This document shows, in pieces, positions 22,801 through 34,800 of a stretch of 64,000 nt of DNA (positions are counted from its first letter, which is position 1; every line of letters starts with the position of its first letter). The stretch is from Cyclospora cayetanensis. Taxonomy: Eukaryota; Apicomplexa; Conoidasida; Eucoccidiorida; Eimeriidae. The stretch is taken from the NCBI RefSeq assembly GCF_002999335.1, contig NW_020312469.1, positions 124,001-188,000 on the forward strand, read 5' to 3'. The notes under the pieces are model-generated. The model made no database searches. It had not been told where the DNA came from and saw only the letters and a list, made by a program, of their open reading frames with translations. The translations under genes were made by a program, and so were the position numbers.

Positions 22801-25800
22801 GCTGCTTGTGCTGCTGCAGCGTGTGATCCAGCTGCTGCTCGTATTGGGAGTGCAGCAGGTGACAGATAGCGACGGCTAGCGAATTACACACTTGCATCTC
22901 TGGATTCGTAATCGTATCACTTGGCCGTGGGAGCTGCTGCTGCTGCTGCTGCTGCCACTCCATTCCTTTGCGGCATGCAGCGAGCAGGTGATGTAGATAT
23001 CCCGCATCTAACAGCATCCTGCAGAGATGCAGAATCACACACATACACACATCTACACACATGCACAGACATACAGACATACACAGACATACATACATAC
23101 AGACATACACAGACATGCACACATATACACAGACACACACACACGAATTTACACATATACACAGACACACAGACATACACACATACACACAGACATACAC
23201 AGACATGCACAGACATACACATACACACATATACACACACACACCAACTGATGCTGCTTTCTTGAGACACATTCTCAGCGTGGCAGAGCCAGAGGGCAGC
23301 AGAAGCTGTGGCAAACGCTTTTTGAAGACTTACTGCATTGCAGGGGTCAGGCAAGGAGAAGGCGGGATTGTCGTAAGGATGCGCAGCAGTAGGTATGGCT
23401 TGCCGCAACGCATGTATACGTCAATCCTCTGCTGCAGCAAATGCATGAGCTGATACAGTCCTGCGCCATTGCATGCACGTTCGAGATCATAATATGCCAG
23501 AAGCGCTAGTTCTACCTGCTGCTCATGCATGAGATGCAAAGGAGCAGCAGACGGCGTACTGACAACTGACAGCAGAAGGTTCAAATCCAGGTGACATTGC
23601 TGCTGCTCCTGTGATTGCTGCTGCTGCTGTGACTGCTGCTGCTGCTGTGACTGCTGCTGCTGCTGTGACTGCTCCTGCTGCTGTGACTGCTGCTGCTGCT
23701 GCTGCTGTGACTGCTGCTGCTGCTGTGACTGCTGCTGCTGCTGTGACTGCTCCTGCTGCTCCAGGTGCAGCATTAGCTGCAGCACCTGCTCTCCGACAAA
23801 GCCTGGTGTCTCACAGATTTGCAGGAATTCTTTTAGAATCAGCAGAGGCCATTCGAACCAACCCGCTCTGATTTGCTGTTGCTGCTGTTTTTTCTGTGCT
23901 TCCAGCGACGGAAGCAAGGCTTCACACTTCCAGTGCTGTTGCTGGTGAGCCACGAAAGCCGCTAGAAGCGCAGCCGCGACTTGCTCCTGCTGCAGCTGCC
24001 TGCTCCGCGTAAGTTTGGCGGCGAACTGCATGCAGAGGGACGGCTTGGGCGAGGCAGAAGTGGGGAACGCCGCAGCAAGCAGCAGTCGCAGCAGGAGCTG
24101 CTGAGGCTGCTGCCGCTGCTGCTGCAAGACGGCGTCAAAGGATTCCACGAGTGCCATGCTGACGGCAAACAAGATTAGCAGCTCTAGGCAGAAGGCAAAC
24201 AGTCCTGGCGTGCAGCGATGGATCAGCTGAGAGAGGAGCTGGAGTTGCTGCCGACGCATCTGCGTGGAGAGCAACTGCTGCTGCTGCTCGCCTTCTTGCT
24301 GCAGCTCTGTGCAGCAGGGAGTCTCGAGATGCTCCTGCAGCAGCTGCAGCAAATCGCAGTGAGGCTGCGGCAAGGGGATTTCCGTGGGGCGCGTTGCCGC
24401 GCATGCAGCAGCACCGGCAGCCGACAGCGTCTGCAGCAGCAGCAGCTGTTGCTGCTGCGCTCGGAGAGGCACAGGAAAAGCCACAACTCGCAGCAGCAGT
24501 TCTGCCAGCTGAACTTCTTGGGAGAGACTCTGCAACATGAGGAGCTGCTGTCGCTGCTGCTCCGTTCCTTCTGCAGCGGCAGACACCGCTAACGCTGCAG
24601 AAGAGACAGTGGCAGCCGAGGAGGGCTGAACTACTATCGCGAAAGTGCTGATGAGCGTTCGTGCAATGTTTGTGCAGCCAATGGAAATAGAATTATGCAC
24701 TGCCTCTTGAAGCTGCAACAAGAGCAGCTGCTTCGCCGAGAGAATCGGAGAACCGATCTCCCCCCTTCTCGCCTCTGCAGATGCACTCTCGCTGCTACCA
24801 CTTAGGCCGCTCCTCTGCTGCACCTGTTGACGCTGCTGTTGCTGCTGTTGTTGCTGCTGCTGCTGCTGTTGTTGTTGCTCATTTTCTTCGTCTTCTGCGT
24901 CTGGAAGGGGTGGCCACTGAGGTGCTCCCACATGGTGCAGAGGCAGAGCTGGAGTTTCGGGGTGAACCAGTTGCTGCAGCTGCTCGAGCAGCTGCTGAAT
25001 GTTTCCACTGCGAAAGCATGCTGAGAGAGATCTTGCGTTCCCGTGCAGGAGAAGCTGCGGCGCTGCTGCAGAGGGCGCACACGCAGTGCCTGCCGCTGCA
25101 GTCTGATACTGCCACTGCCCTCCAGAGAGTTCAGGAGTCAAGGCAGCTGCTGCGGCAGCGGCAGTCGACTGAGACGCTAGCAGCAGCAGCAGCCTCCCCT
25201 GCAGCTGCTCCAGCAACTGCGGAGTCACAATGCACCTGCAGCAATCCTGAAGATCGGTGCTCGCGGTGCTGCTCTGCGTTGTTGCGTTGCTCCTCCCTTC
25301 CGAAGAGTGCTCCCCGCCATTCATTTCTTCGCCCCTGCAACAGCGAAATCCCTCCTCGTCGGCTGCTGCAGCGTCAGCAGCAGTGTCTGCGTGTCTGATC
25401 CAAAACACGGAACGCATTTCCTCAGGCTGCAGCGGCAAGCAGGCAACAAGGCTGATTGCTCCCCCTGCCTCGCTCCTGCTGCCGCTACTGCCGCTGCTGC
25501 AAGTTGCGCAATTTCCCTGAGCACACTGAATGAGGTGCTGGAGGAAAGCTTCCCGCGTTTTGTGGATGGGGGAGGATCTGCGGGGGGGATCGCCGAAAAG
25601 CCGAAGAGCTGCCGCGAGGAGGAGCGTTTGCTCTGTCACGCTTATGTCAGCTTCCATTTGAGAAGCCACAGTCAGCAGAAACACAGCAGCAAGAACCCTA
25701 GGATAGTTGTGATCTTCGAAAAGCTGCAGACATCGAGCCCACACAGCCAATCGCTCCTCAACAGGAGGCGCTCCTCCGGCGCCTCGCGTCCGTTTGACGC

Positions 25801-28800
25801 CACCTCGCAAGCCTGTCAGACATTCGGAAACTTCGTGCACTGCCACGAGCTGAAGACAACTTGCACCTAGACCTGAGGAAGGCACAAACAAATACACACG
25901 TACACAAACATGCAAATGCATGGAGGAGCTTGCAGCAGAGCACACCCTAAAGAAAAAATACCACGCGACTCGCTGCGCAGCCTGCAGAGGGCAGCCTGAG
26001 ACGCAGTGCGGGAGGGGGGAGGGAGAAAAGCAAGTCTCGACGCTTGCGTCGTACCGAGAAATTTCCCCCCTTCCCGCCGTCTACATCCCCCCATTCGCCT
26101 CTCCCCCTCCCCTGTTCCTCTCAGCGACTGCTTCAAAGTCTGTCAAAAAAAAACTCCAGACACACCTGCAAGTGTTGCCCAATGTCGAGCCGCAACGTAT
26201 TTCCTCTGCTGCAACAACGCCAAAACAAGCTCGCTACGTGTTTCCTGTGGAGACACCTCAAGGCTTGATTGCAGCTGCAGCTGCAGCAAGCGCTGTAGCT
26301 GCTGCTGCAACATTCGATTTCCGCCAAAACAAATCGTGGCAGCGTGGTGCAAGAGACAAAAGCCTTTGGAGTACCCTGTCGCATGCAACATCTCCAAAAG
26401 TTGCTGAATACAAGCACCTTGAGCCTGCAGCAAGAGCCGCAGCAGCTCGCTGCTAACATGGCGAATATCTGAACCTTGCAAAGTCTCGCCTTCGACTACA
26501 TCTGCAGTGTGCTCCGTCCCCGCCAGCGCTGGCCGTTGCGTTTCTTCTGAACAAGCACTGCCATCAGCAGGCAGTGATGCCTGCATTCCTCTGACTGCTG
26601 GTGCTTGTGCTGGTGTAGTTTCATGAAGCATTACAGCAGAAGGATCGGTGGCTTGATGCTTGCTGCTGTTGCGATACGCAACGAATCGTCGGATTGCTGC
26701 AGCCGCCGTGTGGAAGCGCCTTTGCGAGAAAGCTCTGGCAAACCAAACACACAACAAGGCCAAACTAGAGCCGCTTAGCAAAAATACATAGAGGCATATG
26801 ATGCATATGCATACTATGTGGAGAGACAGACACATATGTAGAGAGGTCAGGATGTGCAGGCGGACGGACACACGCCTATATATCTATATATATAGATGTA
26901 GATATATAGAGGAGGAAAGAGAGAAAGAAAGTGATATAATACATACACATACACACAGAAAGAGAGAGAGAGAGACAGAGAGGCCTACTTATGTATGTGT
27001 ATCTGTAGGGAGATGGAAATGCATATATTTTTTGCGTTTGTTGATCTGGATACTAGATGCACAAAGCGAAGAGGGATGGAAAGAGAGAGGCTTTGCGGAG
27101 GGGCAATAAAGCTCCCATGGGAGGGGGTGCACGGGAGTGGCATAAAACAGCTTCCCCTGAGCCTATGCATGCGGCGAGTGGAAAAGATTGCCGCTTTTTG
27201 GGGGGCTGTTTTATAAAGGCTTGGTCACTAAAAGAGGCTGCGCGACGGAGGAGAGATATTGTGTTGAGCGTAGGCGGCTTTAGGGAGGCTCAGAGAAGTG
27301 CAGCTCGGGGGTGTAGACTGACGAACCTGAAGAATTGTAGAAAATCCACAAGAGGACTATTGGGATCGAAGAGAGCAAAGCCACGCAGAACCAGCGCAGA
27401 GCATCCTGCATTTGCCAAAGTGAGAATTAGTCCGCAGAGAGTCTCTGCTGTTGCTGCTAAGACGAGGCTTTCTTCGCACGCCGCTTCACTAGCAGCAGCT
27501 GTAGCCGTGTCTGTCTGGAGGAGCTGCAGCATACGCGGAGCAGCCTCTTGTGGCTGCTGTTGATGATGCTGCTGCTGCTGATCCTGCTGCTGCTGCTGAT
27601 CCTGCTGCTGCTGCTGATACTGCTGTAAAGAGACGCCAGGCTGCTGCACGCGCTGCAGACCAGAGCTGCGCAGCAGCTCAGCAAGCTCCTGTGCATGCGG
27701 GGTGTTGTCACGAGTCTGCATCTGCGGCAGCAACACCTGAGAAGCTTGCAAAGCTAGCCAAATCGAGAAGCACTGAAGCACTGTGCAGTCCGAGAAGCAG
27801 CTGGCATACACTGCAAGACGCGGTCGTCGTAGCCACAAAGCCTCGCGCAGCAGCTGGATGCCTTGTTGCGCAGTTTGGTGAGGCTGATGCTGCTGAGCCT
27901 GCAGAGGGGAAAGCGAAAGCAAGCAAGCAAAACGCACATTGAGAAAATTTGCCTAAACACACTCCAGCACGCACAGGAGCGACAGAAAAACCTACAGCCA
28001 AAGAGGGAACCCCCTCCACTCAACAGCACAAAAACAGCAGCAGCAGCAGCAATAGCAGCAGCAGCAGCAGCAGCAATAGCAGCAGTAGCCTGCGTGCAAA
28101 GAACACACGGCAATAAGGAGATTCAGAGGCTCCACGACACCCCACGAAGAAGAAGACTCCTGTGCAGCGATGGCAGACGTCACTGGTGTGTTACTGCAAC
28201 CAATTGCGCGCTTCAAGTGCCCCCTCAGCTGAGCATTCGTGAAGTATCTGAGGAGGAAGCATGCAAAAAAAGACGCACACATGCACCACAGCGCGCCTTT
28301 ATGCATGCATGCAGCAGCAGGAAGGGGAGCGCGTGCAACTGCATGCATGCAGTTGCGACGAACATCAAGAGCTCACAGCGAAGGCGTAACACACAGACAC
28401 ACAACAGCAGCAACAGCAAAACAACAGCAGCAACAGCAACAACAGCAAAACAACAGCAACAGCAGCAAAACAACAGCAACAGCAGCAAAACAACAGCAGC
28501 AACAGCAAAACAACAGCAGCAACAACAAAACAACAGCAGCAACAACAAAACAACAGCAGCAACAACAAAACAGCAAAACAACAGCAAAACAACAGCAACA
28601 ACAGCGAAACAACAGCAAAACAACAGCAAACCAACAGCAGCAAAACAAGGATCCCTTATTCAGGGTGCTTGCTGAGTGTGCGCGCTGTCTCCCTCTCAGT
28701 AGACTTCAGGTGTTTTTATGCCAAAAAAGTGCAATGCCTTTTTCACAACGTGTCTCATACCCGTCGATTACACCCCGTAAGGTGTCTTGAGGGCAGCGCT

Positions 28801-31800
28801 GCAGTTCAGCCTCGTGCAAGACAGACAGCCAATCTCCCTTCCGTGCCAACTCGTGCAGCAAAGTCAAAGAATGGGGGAGCTCGTGAGCTCTGCAACGTTC
28901 AAGCCGCGTAGCAGCATCAACATCACAAGCAGCAGAACCAGTAGCAGCATCATCAGCATCACACGCAGCATCATCATCACAAGCAGCATTATCACACGCA
29001 GCCCCAGCATCATCACAAGCAGCAGAACCATAAGCAGCACCAGCATCATCACAAGCAGCAGAACCATAAGCAGCATCAACACATGCAGCATCACCATCAT
29101 CCATACACGCAGCATCACCACCATCATCCATACACGCAGCATCACCACCATCATCCATACACGCAGCATCGCCATCACCATAGGCATCACCATAGGCATC
29201 ACCATAAGCATCACTAAAAGCATCGTGACGCATGACGACACGCCATCCTACGAACATGCATGTGGCTGCTTCTGCAAGTGTATCTGGTGATTGCCTTGTG
29301 CGCAAACTGTTGGTTGCTGCAAACTGTCGCAGACGCGTCAAAAGCAGCGAAGAAGGAGACATCGCAGCCGACCGCTCACCTGCAGAAATGCGCAACGAGA
29401 TGCCACGGATTGGCTGCCTGACCCTTCATCGCAGTCGCAGTTATCGCCGCATTGCCTGCGACTGTTGACTTTTGGGGAGGAGCACTTAGAGTCCATGTGG
29501 CTTCTTCCAGCAGCCTAAGAGCAGACAGCAGGGGGGGAGAAGAAATGCCGCTGCCGCTGCTGCTCTTAGACAAGGAACGTGGAAAATCTCGAAACAGCTG
29601 TATGACCACCGCAGCTGCAGCATCAGTTGTTGGCGCTGTCGGCACCTTCGCAGACGTGCTTGCCTCTGCTGCTGCAGCCGCGTCATCTTCCTGCAGCAGC
29701 TGCTGCTGCAGCAGCTGCTGCTGCTGCTGATACACATAAATGCGGCGCGCAGATTGAGCGTCTACTCTGAGCAGCGTGGCGTCGATCCCGCAGAGCTCCA
29801 GGAAGAGGAGGCATGCAGAGACAACGCCTTCATCGAGCAAGTTGCAAAGGGCGACTTGCATGGCCGTTTGCTGCAGCAAATCCTTCTCTTCGTGACTCAA
29901 GTGGAGCAGCAGCTTCGCCTCTGCAGAGGCACTCAAGGCTGCACTGCTGCGCGCGCTGCTGCAGCTTCGACAGCCAGAGAGGCAAACGCTTCGACTTGCG
30001 AGCAGCAAATGAAACGCAGCTGCCGCACGTCCTTGAGAAAGGAAGTATGTCACACTCAAGCCTTCGCTGTTGCTTCCGCTGTCGGTGAAAGTGCTCCTTT
30101 TTTCTCCAAGCACGCCACTTGTAGGAGGGGGGGGGGTGGGCATGAGCAGGAGACGCTGGAGGAGAGAGGAGAAGGCCCCTCCGTTCACAAAAGACTTTTG
30201 CACGGATGCTGGCAGCTCTGCCGACAAGAAGGCGTTTCGAGCCGTTGAGGAAGGCTCCCGAAGCAAACGAGCAGTGCCGCTTCCAAGTGCAGGCGAATAG
30301 TCAACACAAGAGGGGCTAACTGTTGCATTTGCATTTGCATTTGCATTTGCAGTTGTGGTTGCAGTTGCATTTGCAGTTGTGGTTGTAGTTGTGGTTGCAG
30401 TTGCATTTGTAGTTGTAGTTGCAGTTGCATTTGTAGTTGTAGTTGTGGTTGCAGTTGCATTTGCAGCTGCAGCAAGGCACTCAATAGGCAGCAGCAGTGC
30501 CTGTACGTCGAGGGAAGGGAAGCACTCAGACAGCAAGTGCAACAGCGACACATCTCTTCGCCAAGTCTGCAGATCCTCGAGAAAACACGTGGCATCCTCC
30601 TTGAACTGTCGTGTCTGCTGCTGCTGATGCTGCAGCTGTCTTGCGCGGGTTCTGCCTTCGTCAATACGTCGCCGCTGCTCCAGCAAAGATGCGCTGAAGA
30701 GGCAAGTCTCAAGCACCTTCGGCTCCTGACTGCATTTCTGTCCTCCTGCTTGTTCTGGGGGATGCTGCTCTTGTTGCATGCAACTCCCAAAAAATGCCCT
30801 TGTCAGCTCTTTAAAGGGTGACAAACCCCTCCTACGAAGAAAGCAACGCGCTAGGAATCGTCGGCATATGCACAATGTATGGTTAAGACCATGCCAGAAA
30901 GAGAGAGAGAGAAGGAAAGAGAAAGAAAGAAAAAGCAAGAGATAAAAGAAAGAAGGAGAAAGAGAGATAGATAGGGAGAAAAAAAGCAGCCGGTGAAGCT
31001 CTAGCGGCACATAGGAGAGAAAACGCAGCGTTGAAAGAAGGGGCCAGAGGCAAGAGGGCAAGAACTAGCGAAAACAAGACTTGTTGAAAAAGCGAAAACG
31101 CAGAGATTAAAAAACGGTTCCTGCGGCAAGCCTGCCTCGCTCACTGCAGATGGTCGGAGGAGAGGAAAAAGGGAAGTCTGTCCTTCGAGCAGTCGCCAGC
31201 AGGAGCAGCCAAACATGCTGCTCCTGGTTGTGTAGACTCCAACGCTGCGAAAGACTGCGGAATAAATGCGAGAAGCGCAACAAACAACGCAGGTGAGAGA
31301 CACGCCACGACGGATAGCGGCACGAAACACGTCCCCTCTGCATCTTTCCAGACAGAAGTATCCTCTGCAGCAAACAAACAGGCAAAAGCCTTGCTTCTTG
31401 AGAGAAGTCTGAGTGCTGTTTTCTGCGTGCCAGTCATAAAAGCAAGGAGATAAACTTGTCTTGCCATTGGCATGATGCGAGGGAAATACGTCGAAATCAC
31501 ACTCGAGGGAAATACGTCGAAATCACACACACACACAAACTAAGCAGCAGCAGCAGCAGCAGCAGCAGCCCTGTAAGCGAGACTTTTTCTATGCGTATCA
31601 CCTTTGATAGACAGCTGAAGCAGTACCAGAGGCAAGAGTAGAAGCATCAGCATATACACAGATATACAGATACACACATATACACATACACATACACATA
31701 CACACCTGGCAAAGAGAGCTGCATTGACGCTTGTTGCATTCCAGCCGCAGCAAGGGCATAATTGCCTAGCCTGCCGAGCAAGAGCACTGACTTCCACTGC

Positions 31801-34800
31801 TGCGCACTTGTCTCGTTGCTGCTGCTGCTGCGGAGCACAGCCTTCAATTCTTGTTGCGCGGCGAAATTCCTCGCCAAGCGAAAGTGCTGCGTGGCATTAG
31901 CAGAAAAAAACACACGCCGCAGTAGCCGAAACGTGAGAAACGCTGCATTCGAAGGGGTCTTTTTGCATCCAAGACGAGAAGACAACCCTTCTACGCCGTA
32001 AAGGCGAAGAGCATTCTTTGTGTTTGCCTGCTTCTACTCGTGTCGACGCCAGCGACAGAGAGCCGACAAAAAGCTCATGCAGAGAGCAACAAATGCATGC
32101 TAGACGACAAGACGAAGCATGCACACGAAGCCCACATGCTTCTTGCTGCCCGCGAAAAGCCTCAGGTTGAAGGGAGACTGGTAGCAGCTACGCAGATCCA
32201 GCTACGCATGCAAGATGCAGCGTCGAGCCTACCTCCAAATACGAGATGAAAACGGAAGGGAGGGAGTTGGAGAGACAGAGACGCAACGCAAAGAGATGCA
32301 GGGGAGACAGTCGACCAGGAGGCAGCATTTCATCGACTCCTCGACATCTATGGGAGTGCTGAGACTGCTTCCTGAAGAGGCTGCCTGCCTTCGCATGTCG
32401 CTGCAGAAGTCGTGCAAGAGCCGCATCCTCTTCCTCTCCTGCATCCAGCGGATCTAATGGCTGCTTCGCTGCCGCTGTTCGCGTTGCTGCAAGCGCTCCC
32501 GGTAGCTCTCCTGCCTCCAGAAAAAGCCCTCGTCGCGCGAGCTGCTGCAGCAGCATTTCATCGAGAAAGACAGACTCTCCCCCCGCCCTTCGCTGCTGGA
32601 GGAAGGAGAGAACTCGCTGCAGGAGACGCACAGACTTCTTCCTGCCTCCCTTATGGCCGCTCTCACCGCGAGGAAGCTTCGGCGCATCCGAAATCTTAAG
32701 CCGTCCCCACATGTCACTGACTGCGGCGGGGTGTATCGGCAGCTCGCTGATGCACTTGAGGAGGCCTCTCCAGTCGCAGCGACCTAAACAGAATCCAAAG
32801 AGACACTTCCACACTCGCACACTCCTGCAGCCTTTCGAAATTCCGAAACAAGTCGCAACGACTTCCCATGGCGAGTGCATCCCCCCCTGCATGCGCAGAG
32901 GTCTAGGCTGCTGCTCTCGAACGCCGCTCTTGGAGCGACTGCTGGGAATGCGCAGATGATGCAGGAGATCCACATGCCGCTTTTCCACGAAGATCTCTAG
33001 CACGCAGCTCGTTCTAAAGAGAGACAGCTCATGAAGCGACAGGCTGAGGTATCCCCCCACAGCAGTTGCTGCATGCGCGGGCGCTGAAAACGACGCAGAG
33101 CTTCTCGTGAAAAGCGACAGCAAGTCTGCCTCCGTCGCCAGCAACCGACGGCACTCAGCGCACGTGCCCCTGAGAAGGCCAGGCAAGGCGGCAAGCAGAC
33201 ATGCAAAAACAGAAAAAGAAAGAAATGCAAACAGAAACAAACGGGAGAAAAGACGCACAGCGCATGTCGTTCGGCAATAAAAGCCAAAGCTCAACTTGCA
33301 AGCAGTGAGAGGGAGGGAGGAAGAGAGAAAGTAGAGAGAGAGAGGAGAAGAAAGTAAAGAGGGAGAGAGAAAGTAGAGACAGAGAGAGAGTGGAGAAGAA
33401 AAAAGTAAAGAGGGAGGGGGGGAAGAAAGTAGAGAGAAGAAAAGAGGGAGAGCGAAAGTAGAGAGAGATAGAGATAGAGAGAGAGGGGGAAGAAAGTAGA
33501 GAGAGGGGGGGGAAGAAAGTAGGGAGAAAGTAAAGAGGGAGAGAGAAGGGAGAGTAAACGAAACATAGTGAGAGCGAAAGTAGAGAGAGATAGAGATAGA
33601 GAGAGAGGAGGGCAAGAAAGTAGAGAGAAAGTAAAGAGGGTGAGGGGAAGGAGAGTGAATGAAACATAGAGAGAGCGAAAGCAGAGAGAGATAGAGATAG
33701 AAAGAGAGGGAAAAAAAAGAAAGAAAGAGATGAAAAAAAAGAGAAAGAAGGAAAGACAAAGTATAGCCTGATAGGACTGCTAGGGGAGCATGCTGACATG
33801 GGTGGCATTATATGGGGGTGAATGTTCGTGAATGCAAGAAGCTTTAAAGCAAATCTCAGAGGCTCAGAGAGAAAAAAGGCATGCAGATGAGATGTCGAGC
33901 GAATTTCATGGCAAGAGGGGACAGAAAGCATAAAGCGTATCCCTTTGGTTGGGATGACAGCCTATGTATATATACGTATATATATATTTTTTTTTTCTTG
34001 CTAGAATTCTCCCTCTGCCCTCTTCTTTCCCGGGAGGACGTCCTCTGTCGCTTGATGACAGACAGTTTCTCCTGACGTCTTTGAACTCACCTAAGATTCA
34101 CTTTCAGCGTGGCAGAGCTGCGCTGCTGCTGCTGCCGTTGCTGCTGCTGCTGCACCTCCGCTGCTGCAGCTGTTGCTGCTTGATGCAGCTGCAACACATC
34201 CGTCTCCGCCTCAGTGACAGCACTGTACCCTCGCTGTCCATACAGCGCAGCAGCAGCTACCTCCCCCTGACTTTCACGCAGGGTGCTCTGAGGCAGCTGC
34301 GATCGTCCCTTATTGCCACTGCGCATGCTGCCTCTCCAAGTTTTCTCTTGAGCAGCAGCAAAAGCTCCCATAGGACTATTAAACCTCGAAAAGCAGCACT
34401 CCGCGAGATCAGCTACCTCTCCAGATCTCATGTGCGACCATGCCTACACAGCACATACATACACCACAGACAGAGGGAGGGGAAGGGAAGAATTGCGTGG
34501 ATGCTGTCAAGGCTGCTTGCTGCGTGCATGCACACCATGCTACCCCCATGAGAGAGACACACACAATCTGCGATTGCAAATTTTGACGCACAAGCTAGAC
34601 GTCAAAACAAGCATCTCCCTAAAAACACGTACAGGCAACTGCAGTTCCCCAAAGTATGCGCACTTTCCCGTAATAAATCTCCACCGCCTATGGGAAACAA
34701 ACCTATACATCATTATACATATAGATATATCTACATATATATGTCATTATACATGTAGATATATCTATATATACATCAATACATATGTGTATCTATATAT

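Noticed and set aside
22917..23453. Thr/His/Tyr- and Cys/Val-rich frames on both strands
   Set aside because: Translation of the ACACAGACATAC microsatellite in an intron.
23576..23590. GGTTCAAATCC resembling a tRNA B box
   Set aside because: It lies inside a well-supported spatacsin exon and no cloverleaf or A box can be found around it.
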